Part shown: positions 9,481 to 18,972 of the stretch, piece after piece
How the letters are laid out: the number at the start of each line of letters is the position of its first letter
Numbering within the stretch: the stretch's first letter is position 1
From: Lepidonotus clava
Lineage: Eukaryota; Annelida; Polychaeta; Phyllodocida; Polynoidae
Reading direction: 5' to 3'
Length of the DNA: 64,000 nucleotides
Assembly: GCA_936440205.1 (NCBI GenBank)
Contig: OW387136.1
Span: 48,692,232-48,756,231, forward strand
The notes under the pieces: generated by a model
What the model saw: only the letters and a program-made list of their open reading frames with translations
Databases searched by the model: none
Told to the model about the DNA's origin: nothing
Position numbers and translations under genes: made by a program

Positions 9481-10774
9481 TTAGTTGACTTGCATATTGA
9501 CGAATCACCTATTCGAATGTTTCGTTATTTGTCAGAGAATTCATTTTGTCAGTTTCAATTTTTAATAACGACACCATTCCTTTCTTCACTTCAACAGACA
9601 CCAATCCTTTCTTGACTTTTTGGATTTCTGTCTAATAAGTGAATTGTTACAAAGTTCTGTTCATGCATAGACTGTCTATAAATCACAGTCACTGATTTGC
9701 ATATCATCTAAATCGCAGCCGTGTTACTGTCTATGGAGTACCTATTTCAGTGTGCAGTTCATTTGCATGACGACTTTCTGAGTCATGGTGGTTGTGAATT
9801 GACTACTTTTTGCATCACGGTGGTTGAGAAATGATTCTTGTCAGAATCGCTGTTATCTTTGAAGACGAAAACGTTGCTCGACAATCTAGATAGATGACAA
9901 CACTATACGTGAACTTGGTTTTCGTTGCTATCTTGGTTTTCATTTCATTCATTCATTCATACTAGGTTGGGCTGAGGTTTGAACTCAATATAAGTCCATG
10001 TCCAACTCATAATCCTTCACATTGAATTATGTCTACAGTATGTCGATGGTGAGGTTCACTCCAGGTTTCATTCAATCATTCATTTGGTTTGTATTATCTT
10101 AATAATCATTTGGTTTACATTCATGAACAAAGGTTTTAAACAGGCTTGCTCGTTCATTCAGTTATTTACGGTTTATTTTGAAAGGTTATTAAGTGTTTCA
10201 GATAAATTGTAATGAAGCTTGGAAGAGAAATCTTAATAAGTATTTGATTTCAGATTAAGTTTGAACTTAGTTAGATGTCAGTGTAACATTCGTTTCCTGT
10301 TTTATAAATGTAGTGTTAGGAGGGTAATTTGACATGATAAGGGGACGCGGAATAAGGCTTTAGGTAATATGAGTATGAATAATCTTATTGCGTTGCGTTC
10401 GTTGATAAGAACTTAGAGGTCTTGAGTGTATGTTTTGTTCTATTTGGAATCTCGAGAGTTGACTCATGTTTGATTTCTATTCTTACTGAAACTTGGCTTG
10501 AATAGCGCTTTGTTCTATCGAATTACTTTACTGTTCTTTCAAATGGGTGGTTATTGTCGGTTTTACACTGTATCGACATCCAAGGTTATTTATATTACGG
10601 TTAGCAAATGATTATGATAATCGTTTTTGAGATGTTTGCGGGATATTAGTTGAATGTGCGATTAACTTTAAAGTTTCACCTTGTGAAACTTCAATTAGTC
10701 TTATCACAGGGACGGCGAATGAATCTTATGAAATAAGGTTTTGATGATCACGCTGGATGATTTGGTTCACAGAT

Positions 10775-11060
10775 CTAAGAGTCGTTACTTGTAGGATGAT
10801 TTTTGGTTTGCAGAGCCGTTACTTGTAGGATGATTTTTGGTTTGCAGATCTAGTCGTCACAAGGGGGGACACTGCCTTGTCTTTGCGGACGACATTGCAT
10901 TGGAGGGACATTGCCTTGTCCGGAGGGACATTGCCTTGTCTTTGCGGACATTGCCTTGTCTTTGCTTTATTTTTCGGATTTGTTATTGGTAGGAGGGACA
11001 TCGCCTTGTCTTTCAGACTTAACTTAGATTGGTTCCTTGTCTTTCAGACTTAACTTAAGA
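10775..11060. repeat. Short minisatellites
   Basis: A duplicated TTACTTGTAGGATGATTTTTGG pair near 10788-10842 is followed by repeats of GGAGGGACATTGCCTTGTC and TTTGCGGACATTGCCTTGTC between about 10865 and 11010, then two copies of CCTTGTCTTTCAGACTTAAC near 11010-11055. Confidence 0.7.
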
Positions 11061-11313
11061 TTGTGTTTTCTTGTTTTAGGTTTGAGAAGCCTGGTTTATC
11101 GTTAACTTAATAGTACTTAGAAGTTATAATTGATAGAATGTTTGGTATAATTGATAGAATGTTTGGTATTATATAACATTCATATAGTATGTAAGGTTTT
11201 GTCAAGTGTTCTGTATATGAGCTTACATTGTGATATTAATTGTGATATGTAAACATTCCTTGGTTGCATATTAGTCTTAATTGATAACGAACAGATAAAA
11301 TTGGTTATTTGAC

Positions 11314-11592
11314 TTACCTGCATTCACCGTCTTCGCATGTGAAAGAGTGCGAAGATGTGAAGATAGAAGAGAGGTAAGGTAGAAGGCTTTGATGATATGA
11401 GAGAGTTGAGGTCGAAGGATCACAGAGGCGACAGTAAAGTTTTGTTACTGTCAGGAGACGAGTGGTGAATTTTTCTGGAATGTTGTCGCATGTGATAGCA
11501 GCAGGTTCTTGTGGTGAAAACTCGCAATTTGACGAGTAGCAGTTGCAGGTGAGGCATTGGAGGATAAGGAGAATTGTGGTGATGTGTAGCAT
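11314..11592 (-). CDS. Small secreted, cysteine-rich protein or exon in the element
   Basis: The 92-residue minus-strand product opens with a clear signal peptide: MLHITTILLILQCLTCNCYS, a hydrophobic core with a plausible cleavage after the Cys-rich end. The remainder holds six or more cysteines (CEF, ITCDN, YCRLCDP, FTCEDGECR) and no membrane segment. A sequence matching the splice-donor consensus overlaps its 3' end, so it may be a first exon and not a whole gene. No family is recognised. It lies upstream, on the same strand, of the mucin-like membrane protein, but a relation is not shown. Confidence 0.4.
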   Translation of the reverse strand: MLHITTILLILQCLTCNCYSSNCEFSPQEPAAITCDNIPEKFTTRLLTVTKLYCRLCDPSTSTLSYHQSLLPYLSSIFTSSHSFTCEDGECR

Positions 11593-11739
11593 CTTGTAGT
11601 TGTACGGTTCGAGTAGAGTGGATTACAGTGAGTATATTCGCGCTGTACAAGAGTCGAAGGTTGTATGGTTTCACTTTTAACTTGAATCAAGTTAAATGTG
11701 TGTGGTCTAGTCTATGAGGTGCCAGTTTTAAACTTGTTT

Positions 11740-12351
11740 ATGCATATTACGTATGGAGTAAATTTGATTATATTTTCTTTAGATTTTAATCCTGCAGTAA
11801 GTGTTGATCTTTTTAAGACGTATAAGAAATGGATAAATTCAACTTTATATCGCGGTTCTGTAAGTTGTAGACGTTCTCATTATACAATAAAATTGACAAA
11901 AAATGGGTTTTGTAGTGTTTATTTGAGAAGTTGTTTTTCATTTGTATTATTGAATATAGATAAGTTTGTTTCAGAGGTTTCTCTTTTTGTGTCTGAAGGC
12001 ATTTCTTGTTCGTTCTCTTCAGTTTTTGTTGATGTTAGAAATATTCAGTTTACATTTAGTTTAGTTTTATCAAGATCTGATAAATTGACTTTTAAAGAAT
12101 TTTGTGAACGAATTGTGCAAACATATTTTATGAAATATGATTTTGAGGTTCGAGAGTCGAATTCTCCTGAATCTGTGTGGTTAAAATTTAATAATACTTA
12201 TTATTTTTCAAGTTTTAGATTAAAGTTAAAGAATAATTCGAGTACAGTTTTTACTATTTTGTATAGTTATAAAGGTAATTGTTTGACGAAGGATATTTTT
12301 CATTTTTTTAAAATTTGTAATGATATAAAGTTGGTATTTGATAGTAAATGA
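11740..12351 (+). CDS. Element protein of unknown function (203 aa)
   Basis: I choose the first in-frame ATG at 11740; the open frame extends a further 42 bases upstream without ATG. The product, starting MHITYGVNLIIFSL, is rich in Phe, Ser, Leu and Val with alternating hydrophobic residues suggesting a beta-rich fold, and it has no obvious membrane segment after the N-terminus. AT-rich codon use matches the neighbouring polymerase and dUTPase. It is followed after 12 bases by the next ORF, so the two may be co-transcribed. No motif identifies it; a minor structural protein is possible but unsupported. Confidence 0.55.
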   Translation: MHITYGVNLIIFSLDFNPAVSVDLFKTYKKWINSTLYRGSVSCRRSHYTIKLTKNGFCSVYLRSCFSFVLLNIDKFVSEVSLFVSEGISCSFSSVFVDVRNIQFTFSLVLSRSDKLTFKEFCERIVQTYFMKYDFEVRESNSPESVWLKFNNTYYFSSFRLKLKNNSSTVFTILYSYKGNCLTKDIFHFFKICNDIKLVFDSK

Positions 12352-12363
12352 ATCGTTATTAAA

Positions 12364-13740
12364 ATGGATTCATTTACCAAGTTGATTTATATTATTTTGA
12401 AATTTCTTCTTTGTGATGAAAAGGGAAATGTTGAGTATTGGAATAGTGTTAAACGTGATGAAGAGCATGTTTTTTATTTTACTTACATTTGTTTTCAAAC
12501 ATTGATTCCGATGAAATCTAAGGAATCTTGGTCGAAGCTGCATGATTTTTTGAATGACTTTAAGACTTCTTTAGTTAAGGTTTTAAGGTCTCAAACATTT
12601 TCAACTTCAGCTGCTTATTGGATTTTGAAAAATGAAAATGAAAAGATTATGACTGATTTAAGATCAAGAGATAGTTTGATTTTTCCAAATATATGTGATT
12701 TGCTGAAATTACCAATTTGTATTTATTCAGCGAATGGAAAGAATGTGAGTTTTCATCCTAGTAAATCTTATAGACAATCTTATCCACTGGTTATTCAATG
12801 GAGTAATAGCGAAAATTGTTTTAAGAAGACTGATTTGGGTGCTCAGAAAAGTAGTTTAATTTTTCCAGTTGTTGAAAAGGCAATGCAGAAGTGTGTAGAT
12901 AATCAAGTAGGTAATGAGAAATTGAAGGATAAGAGTAAACGGAAAAGTGATGCACTGATTCGATGTAAAAATGGAGAAAGTAGAGGTGTGAGGAGAAATG
13001 ATCAAAGTTGTATTGGAATTGAGAATAAAGGTCAAAGTTTTGAAAGTAGGAATAAAGATGTTTTACCGCTTTCTATTACATCACGAAAAAGAACATCACG
13101 TGAAAGTACAATAAAACATACTGAAGATTTAACTGATGTTTCTAAGGCTTCTAAGGTTAAGGAAATGAAAGTTTACAAGACACCTGAATTTGTATCATCG
13201 GATTCTAGTTCAGATGATGAAGTTGAAAGAAAACTTTTACCAGAGTCTCATTTAGTAGGTGAAGCAAGGAAAGCTTTAGTAGATCAAGTAAGGAAAGATT
13301 TACAGACAACTTCAGATGAAGATTGTGATTTTACAGAGCATGTTGAGAAATTGAGGCATTTTGTCCCATCTACAGTTTCGAATGATTTTTTTAATGTGGA
13401 AAGGTGCAAGGAAGACGAAAGTGATGATGTTAAGAAAGAGATGGTTTGTCAATGCGATAGTGAGCAAGAGGAGGAAATAAATGTAGAATCTTCAAGTCGC
13501 GTTAAGCAGTTAAAAAATTTTAAACCTTTTGATACTTTGTATGAAGAACAATGCGAAAGGGTTCATTGTAATTTGGACAATGTTTTGGAAGTTTCTGATC
13601 GTATAAGGAAACATGTGGAGGTTTTAAAAAAGAATGTTCTTCCAGATAATATAGAAGTTTGCGCGTGTTGCCCGCTGCATTGTTCTTCTATTTTATTAAA
13701 AGAGACTAAGGGTAAACGCGGTCCTAAAAAAAAAAATTGA
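12364..13740 (+). CDS. Element protein of unknown function with charged C-terminal half (458 aa)
   Basis: Two parts are visible. Residues 1-165 look globular (FLLCDEKGNVEYWNSV, LIFPNICDLLKLPICIYS, PLVIQWSNSENCF). The ICDLLKLPICIYS and IQWSNSENCF blocks recall the distal half of OTU-type cysteine proteases, but I see no D-x3-C catalytic block, so this is only a hint. Residues 170-420 are Lys/Ser/Asp/Glu-rich and probably disordered (SSDSSSDDEVERK). The C-terminus has a cysteine cluster CACCPLHC and a basic KGKRGPKKKN end that could bind nucleic acid or act as a nuclear signal. The ORF looks whole. Confidence 0.55.
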   Translation: MDSFTKLIYIILKFLLCDEKGNVEYWNSVKRDEEHVFYFTYICFQTLIPMKSKESWSKLHDFLNDFKTSLVKVLRSQTFSTSAAYWILKNENEKIMTDLRSRDSLIFPNICDLLKLPICIYSANGKNVSFHPSKSYRQSYPLVIQWSNSENCFKKTDLGAQKSSLIFPVVEKAMQKCVDNQVGNEKLKDKSKRKSDALIRCKNGESRGVRRNDQSCIGIENKGQSFESRNKDVLPLSITSRKRTSRESTIKHTEDLTDVSKASKVKEMKVYKTPEFVSSDSSSDDEVERKLLPESHLVGEARKALVDQVRKDLQTTSDEDCDFTEHVEKLRHFVPSTVSNDFFNVERCKEDESDDVKKEMVCQCDSEQEEEINVESSSRVKQLKNFKPFDTLYEEQCERVHCNLDNVLEVSDRIRKHVEVLKKNVLPDNIEVCACCPLHCSSILLKETKGKRGPKKKN

Positions 13741-13860
13741 TTTTCAGTTGTTCTTTATGTTCAAAGATGTTCTCATCATATACATTATTACGATTACATC
13801 GGTCGAGACATACTGGTTTTAATCCTATTTCTAGTCTTTTTATTCCACCACCTTTGAGAG

Positions 13861-13907
13861 ATTATAATGTGATTCCTAGATTGTTACACTAGGGATCGCA
13901 TTATAAT
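13861..13907. repeat. Intergenic hairpin 1 of the element
   Basis: ATTATAATGTGATTCCTAG at 13861-13879 pairs with CTAGGGATCGCATTATAAT at 13889-13907 with two mismatches and a 9-base loop. It lies between the 458-aa ORF and the RING-like ORF, where a transcript end or a processing signal could sit. Confidence 0.7.
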
Positions 13908-13962
13908 TTAGATTTTGTAGATTATACTGATTGTTGCACTTATTATTCCAAGTGAAGTCATC

Positions 13963-14808
13963 ATGGGTAAGCGAGGTCGTTTTGTATGTTTTCATGCTTT
14001 GCAAGAACGTTGCTTGTATTTCTCAGCTTTGGTATCTTTTTACTTTCATATAAGTACTAGTGATTTAAGTTCTATTCTTATGAATATTCAGATTCCAGAT
14101 TTAAAAGTTTTATCTTCGAAAGAATGTCTCGAGTTGATGGTTATTATTTCTGAAAGTGATGATTTGGAATATGTTCATTCTATGAGAAGGTTTTCTTTTG
14201 AAGGTTTAGTTTTTTTTGCTTCTTATTTTGATTGTGAAATTGTTTTGAAATATTTATTAATTAGAATGTGGCAAGATTTAAAATGTATTCCAATTATTTT
14301 AGATTACATGTTTTACTATTTAGGAACGAAGCATTTATATTCATGTATTGCAATAGAGTCAGTTTGTGATTATTTAAGAATTACAGAAATTCAATTTTAT
14401 AAACTAACATACAATGTACATAATCCAAGTCAGTTTGTGAGAACTAAATTACAAAGGTGTCTTCGAAATGCAAGAAGATTGAATTCTTTCCATTTCAAAA
14501 CTTTTCGTATATATTGCGAACTTTGCAGGAATCTTATTATTAGTAAAGATAATAACCAGTCTGATAAAATGCTTTTGTTGCGTTGTTGTTCGAAACCTGC
14601 GCATTCGACTTGTTTTAGAAGGTTATTTATTTCATATCATTCTTATAATTATAATTTTACTTATATATCAAGTTTTAATTGTCCTTCATGTAGAACTTTA
14701 TGGGTGAATGGTGAAATTTTTCGAAATGAGTATGTGAGAGTTCATATGAAAAGAGAAAGTTTGTCTTATGTGTATAATTTCACAAAGCTGAGCTTGAAGA
14801 GATGTTAA
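13963..14808 (+). CDS. RING-like zinc-finger protein of the element (281 aa)
   Basis: The C-terminal third holds a RING-like cysteine/histidine series: CELC near residue 186, then RCCSKPAHSTCF, then FNCPSC near residue 240, followed by RTLW. Spacing C-x2-C, C-C, H-x2-C, C-x2-C fits a RING or RING-variant fold, which usually gives E3 ubiquitin-ligase activity. The N-terminal ~170 residues are helical and hydrophobic with no recognised family. Small viral RING proteins are often early regulators or promote decay of host proteins; that role here is inference. It is flanked on both sides by strong intergenic hairpins. The ORF looks whole. Confidence 0.55.
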   Translation: MGKRGRFVCFHALQERCLYFSALVSFYFHISTSDLSSILMNIQIPDLKVLSSKECLELMVIISESDDLEYVHSMRRFSFEGLVFFASYFDCEIVLKYLLIRMWQDLKCIPIILDYMFYYLGTKHLYSCIAIESVCDYLRITEIQFYKLTYNVHNPSQFVRTKLQRCLRNARRLNSFHFKTFRIYCELCRNLIISKDNNQSDKMLLLRCCSKPAHSTCFRRLFISYHSYNYNFTYISSFNCPSCRTLWVNGEIFRNEYVRVHMKRESLSYVYNFTKLSLKRC

Positions 14809-14838
14809 TCTTTTCAATGTTCTTGATATTGTATGAGA

Positions 14839-14879
14839 TTAATAACATTTATGTTCGAAGTGAACATAAATGTTATTAA
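14839..14879. repeat. Intergenic hairpin 2 of the element (18-bp perfect stem)
   Basis: TTAATAACATTTATGTTC at 14839-14856 is perfectly complementary to 14862-14879 across a 5-base loop GAAGT. It sits 30 bases after the RING-like ORF stop and about 130 bases before the next start codon. Being AT-rich, it resembles a transcript-end or RNA-processing hairpin. Confidence 0.85.
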
Positions 14880-15008
14880 AGTTGAGTTTGGAAATGTTAA
14901 GCTATATGAATAGTGTTTAAATGTTCTTAATATTGTACATTCTATATCATTCATGTTCTTTGAAAGTGATATTAATTTAAATCAATAATTAGTTGATATT
15001 AGTCAAAA

Positions 15009-15998
15009 ATGGAGGAAACTTTTGGTGGTGAATTTTATTTAACTTTACCTTCCAATACTATTCATAAAACGAAAGAAAATAAGACTAGTCATTATTATAT
15101 AGAACTTCAAAATGCTATTGAATGTAAGGGACAATGGCAGTTAGCATTAGTTGAAATAGATTTCCCTAAATCTTGGTACAATTATCCAGTTCATCTTTCA
15201 CAAAATCGAACTATATATTTGTTGAGAAAAACTTTTCATTTAAAAAGACGTGAAAATCCAGATATAGATAGATTTGGCATAGAATCTTTAGATGAATTGA
15301 ACGAAGAAGAATCTTTTGGTTTACGACATATGTATTTCGAATTGAGTTTTGGCTATTATTCGATTAAACATTTGGTAGATGTATTGAATGAAAAGATAGC
15401 TGAATTTGAGAATTCTATATCTGGTGTAGGTCGTGTTTCTTATAGAAGATATTCTAAATTTGAGTATAATTCTGTAAATAATAGAGTAACTTTTCGAGTG
15501 GGTAAAGGGGACAGTATTATACTTCCTACTTTTTTAGTTAGAGTTTTACGTTTAGAAGATTCTATAGAACCTGATGATTCATTATTTACATATACATTTG
15601 ATGGACCAGAGTTAACGTCTACTGTTGATGATGTTAATGAGGTTATGAGGATGCATTATTTTGGTTTGAGTCAAAATAGAGATCAAACGGACTTTTATCT
15701 GTATGAAGGAAGTGGGGTTGCAAGATTTCACGTAGATTCTAGTAATATGTTTATTTATACAAATTTGGTAGATTTTCAAATGGTAGGTGATGTGAAAACG
15801 AGGTTATTACGAACAGTTAATTGTGCAGGGGAATATGGAAAAATAATTAAAAGAATATATACTCATCCACATTATAAGAAATTAGCATATGAAAAGATTA
15901 AGGAGATTGAAATAAAAATAACAACTGATGATGGTGAATTGGTTAAGTTTGAGTTTGGCACAGTTTGCATTATTTTACATTTCCGGAAAATTTCATAG
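15009..15998 (+). CDS. Polymerase-neighbour protein of Polinton-like elements (329 aa)
   Basis: The product begins with GGEFYLTLPSNT, has QWQLALVEIDFPKSWYN near residues 42-58, and ends with FEFGTVCIILHFRK. I recall this N-terminal TLPSN, middle ALVEIxxPxSWYN, and C-terminal FGxVxxxLHFR pattern from proteins encoded beside protein-primed polymerases in Polinton-like elements of aquatic invertebrates. Their role is not known to me with certainty; a structural (minor capsid or jelly-roll) role is plausible from the beta-rich sequence. No transmembrane segment or catalytic motif is visible. The start is the first ATG after an AT-rich leader and hairpin. The ORF looks whole. Confidence 0.7.
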   Translation: MEETFGGEFYLTLPSNTIHKTKENKTSHYYIELQNAIECKGQWQLALVEIDFPKSWYNYPVHLSQNRTIYLLRKTFHLKRRENPDIDRFGIESLDELNEEESFGLRHMYFELSFGYYSIKHLVDVLNEKIAEFENSISGVGRVSYRRYSKFEYNSVNNRVTFRVGKGDSIILPTFLVRVLRLEDSIEPDDSLFTYTFDGPELTSTVDDVNEVMRMHYFGLSQNRDQTDFYLYEGSGVARFHVDSSNMFIYTNLVDFQMVGDVKTRLLRTVNCAGEYGKIIKRIYTHPHYKKLAYEKIKEIEIKITTDDGELVKFEFGTVCIILHFRKIS

Positions 15999-16100
15999 TT
16001 TTGTTTTTAGATTTTTTTTATAATGTAAAACGTTCTTGAGATGAATGGTCTAATGGTCTAAAATCGAAAGTTGTTTTATTATGTATAGAAACTGAAATAG

Positions 16101-16156
16101 TTTCAGTCTGAAACGCTAGGTGGTTGAAATAGCTTTCAGTCTGAAACGCTAGGTGG
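16101..16156. repeat. Direct repeat upstream of the polymerase gene
   Basis: TTTCAGTCTGAAACGCTAGG with TGG following occurs twice, at 16101-16123 and 16134-16156, separated by 10 bases. Each begins with a small palindrome (TTTCAG-TCTGAAA). The pair ends about 20 bases before the start of the polymerase gene, so it could be a promoter element or a relic of slippage. Confidence 0.75.
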
Positions 16157-16177
16157 CATGACTGAGAAGGTAGCCGA

Positions 16178-18772
16178 ATGAAAAGGAAACGAATATTGGG
16201 TGGTCTTATTGTAGATTATGATTTTTATCCAAGAAATAAGCATGTGGATATTGAATTTTATTTTCAAAAGAAATTTAATGTTCTGTATCAGAAATTGGAA
16301 AGTAAACTGAGTGTACATGGAGGGATAAAGTTTCAAATTTCTTTTAATGCAACTTTAGGAAAATACAATTTAGATACAAACGAATACTTTGAAATCAAAC
16401 CTTGGTTTCAAAGCCATGTAATTCAAGTCTTAACGTTCTATTCATTAAAGGAAAAGTTGTTATCTGCGTTAAGAGTAATTTTAGCATTATTTGACGGTTT
16501 TGTTCAAGCTGGTTCTGGTTGGTTTCTAACGGGGATAAATTTGGTAAGATTAGGAGTTTTTAGAGCTAATCCTTTTGGTGGTAAAAAGATAGAGTTACCT
16601 GATTGGTTGAAAGCTAAGAGATTGATTAATTTAGGTTGTGAAGATAATAAGTGTTTTGTTTATTGTATATTAGCTTCAATTTATGGAGTTTTAAAGATTT
16701 AAGTAAATATTCATTATTATTGAATAGTTTAAATTTAAAAGGTATTTCGTTTCCTGTGAGATTGTCAGATATTCCAAAATTTGAAAAGAATAATAATGTT
16801 ACAGTTAATGTTTTCGGTCTTTTTAACGAAATTTCATGTAATCGAAGTTCAAGATTGGTTCCATTTCCTATGTATATTTCTACGAATTTTACAAGTGAAC
16901 ATAGAAGACACGTAAATTTGTTGTTGTTTAAGGATCATTATTTATTTATTAAAAATTTGGATAAGTTTATAAGACCATTTTATTGGAAAAGAACAAGGTA
17001 TTTTTGTGATAGATGTTTACAATCTTTCAATAAGAAAGTGGATTGTGAAATGCATACTAAGTCTACTTGCTATGATAATAAGTATACTGGTCAGTCTTAC
17101 AATTTACCAGTAAAAGGTACGAAAGTTAAGTTTAGATCATATCATAAACAAATTAAACATCATTTTGTTGTTTATGCAGATTTTGAGACTTTTAATTCAA
17201 ATATAAATTGTTTTAAGGGAAAGTCTACTGTATTAAAATCAAAACATACTTTAAATGCAGTAGGAGCAGTTCTTGTTTCTAAATATTCTGAATATTCTCA
17301 ACCTCCATTTATTTATGTAGGAAAACGTGTTATGCAAAAATTTATTCATTATTTGAATCAAGTAAGAGCCGAAATTTCGTATATTTTTGATAATAATAGG
17401 AAAGTTTTAGAATTGACTGTTTCAGATTTAGCACATTTATCAAAGCAAACTCGATGCTACTTGTGCGGTATTTCGTTTTCAGAATTGGGTGTAAAGAAGG
17501 TTATAGATCACGCACATTTAGGTAGAGAAGGAAAAGGTAGAGATGTGAATTATGCATGCAATACTTGCAATTTGGTTAGAAGTTCTTTAAGGTTTCCAAA
17601 TTTTAAAATTCCTATAGTCATGCATAATGCAATGAATTATGACACACATTTTATTGTTAAAGAAATACATGAGTGTATACAGGAAACTAGTAAAGTAACT
17701 GTTTTACCACGAAGCGTTGAAAAATTTTTGACTTTAAGTTTTGATGGTTTTTTTATAATTGATTCATTTCAATTTCTTCCTAATTCATTATCAAATTTAG
17801 CAGATCTTTTGGTTCAAAAGGGTAGTGATGAATTCATAGAAACGAGAAAGTATTTCAATAATAAGTGGTTAAAGTATGTTGTTAGGAAAGGAGTTATGTG
17901 TTATGACTATATAGATTCTTGGGATAAATTGAAGGAGCAATGTTTACCAGATAAATCACATTTTTTTAATGTTCTTACGAATAAAGATATTACTGAAGAA
18001 GAATACAAATTAGCTTTGAAAATGTTTAATATTTTTAATTGTAGAAATATTGAAGATTATTTGAAAGTTTATTTAAAAATTGACGTTCTTTTGCTTACTG
18101 ATGTGTTTGAATCGTTTCGAGAGAGAAGTTTAGATTATTATGGTTTAGATCCTGTTCAATATTTGACTGCACCAGCTCTTAGTTATGATGCTATGTTAAA
18201 ATTTACAGGTATCAAATGCGATTTATTGACAGAGTTGGATATGTATAATTTTTTTGAAAGAGGAATACGTGGTGGTATTACAAATGTTGTTAGACGATAT
18301 GCTGAGGCTAATAATGCGGATGAGTATATTGTATATTATGATTGTAATAATCTCTATGGATTTGCTATGTCGCAACCTTTACCATACAAAGATTTTGTTT
18401 GGTTAGATTCAGCAAAATTTTTTAATGAGGAAGAAATTTTAAAGTTGACGGATGAAGGAAGAACAGGTTATGTGTTTGAGGGTAACGTTACTTTATCCTT
18501 CTAGATTGCACGACTTACATGACATGTTTCCTTTAGCTCCGGAGAAATTGTCAATCCATTATAATCAATTATCATCATATGCTAAGGATGTATTATCTAA
18601 ATTTAATATGCACTATAATAAAAGTCCGGAGAAATTGATTTCTACTTTGTTTAGAAAGGTTAGGTATATTGTGCATTATAGAAATTTGAAATTATATTTA
18701 CAGCTGGGTATGAAGATCGAAGAAATTCATAGGATTTTATCATTTAAACAGAAATGTTGGATGAAACCATAT
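16178..18772 (+). pseudogene. Protein-primed family-B DNA polymerase (polB) fossil of the Polinton-like element
   Basis: The gene would replicate the element using a protein primer. Readable parts in order: an N-terminal region with the FVQAGSGW block typical of these polymerases; zinc-binding CxxC/H residues (CDRCLQSF); Exo I VVYADFETF; an HNH-like insert (CYLCGISF, KVIDHAHLG, YACNTCNLV); Exo II IVMHNAMNYDTHFI; IDSFQFLPNSL; Exo III YLKIDVLLLTDVF; LDPVQYLTAPALSYDAML; GIRGGITN; and motif A YYDCNNLYGFAM. LHDLHDMFPLAPEKL and HYRNLKLYLQLG blocks follow. The gene is broken, with about two breaks in the visible part, and its 3' end is hidden by the assembly gap. Some breaks could be assembly errors. 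Confidence 0.9.
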
Positions 18773-18972
18773 NNNNNNNNNNNNNNNNNNNNNNNNNNNN
18801 NNNNNNNNNNNNNNNNNNNNNNNNNNNNNNNNNNNNNNNNNNNNNNNNNNNNNNNNNNNNNNNNNNNNNNNNNNNNNNNNNNNNNNNNNNNNNNNNNNNN
18901 NNNNNNNNNNNNNNNNNNNNNNNNNNNNNNNNNNNNNNNNNNNNNNNNNNNNNNNNNNNNNNNNNNNNNNNN
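18773..18972. other. Assembly gap (200 N)
   Basis: Exactly 200 unknown bases, a conventional placeholder for a gap of unknown size. The remainder of the polymerase and the right end of the element lie in or beyond it. The missing sequence may be far longer than 200 bases. Confidence 0.98.

Larger units (their letters stand above)
6004..11313. other. Long repeat-rich, gene-poor interior of the element
   Basis: Over 5 kb without a convincing protein. It is built from tandem and segmental duplications: ~80-100 bp units at 6330-6840, a ~900-bp tandem duplication over 6700-8560, ~76-bp units at 9215-9480, and a short G-rich minisatellite at 10860-11030. Several parts resemble the SINE body seen at 20.5-21.3 kb, so host repeats seem to have colonised the element. 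Short open frames on both strands (for example 8131-8343 minus, 10819-11001 minus) have repeat-derived or random composition. Confidence 0.5.
1659..18772 (+). mobile_element. Polinton/adintovirus-like element (fossil), right end lost in assembly gap
   Basis: The family call rests on a protein-primed type B DNA polymerase with the Polinton-type arrangement and on the gene just before it, which belongs to a protein type found beside such polymerases. Other parts in order are: dUTPase, BIR-like protein, mucin-like membrane protein (minus strand), secreted protein (minus strand), three proteins of unknown role, and a RING-like protein. Most ORFs look whole, but the polymerase is broken with about two breaks in the visible part. 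Long open frames and unscrambled order suggest recent insertion on an evolutionary scale. Integrase, packaging ATPase, maturation protease and double-jelly-roll capsid genes are not visible. They may lie in the gap, beyond it, or be absent. Boundaries are approximate because no terminal repeat was found. Confidence 0.75.

Noticed and set aside
1659-18772. Herpesvirus-like insertion, suggested by dUTPase and BIR genes
   Set aside because: The polymerase is clearly the protein-primed type with the Polinton-type HNH-like insert, not a herpesvirus polymerase, and no herpes core genes are seen.
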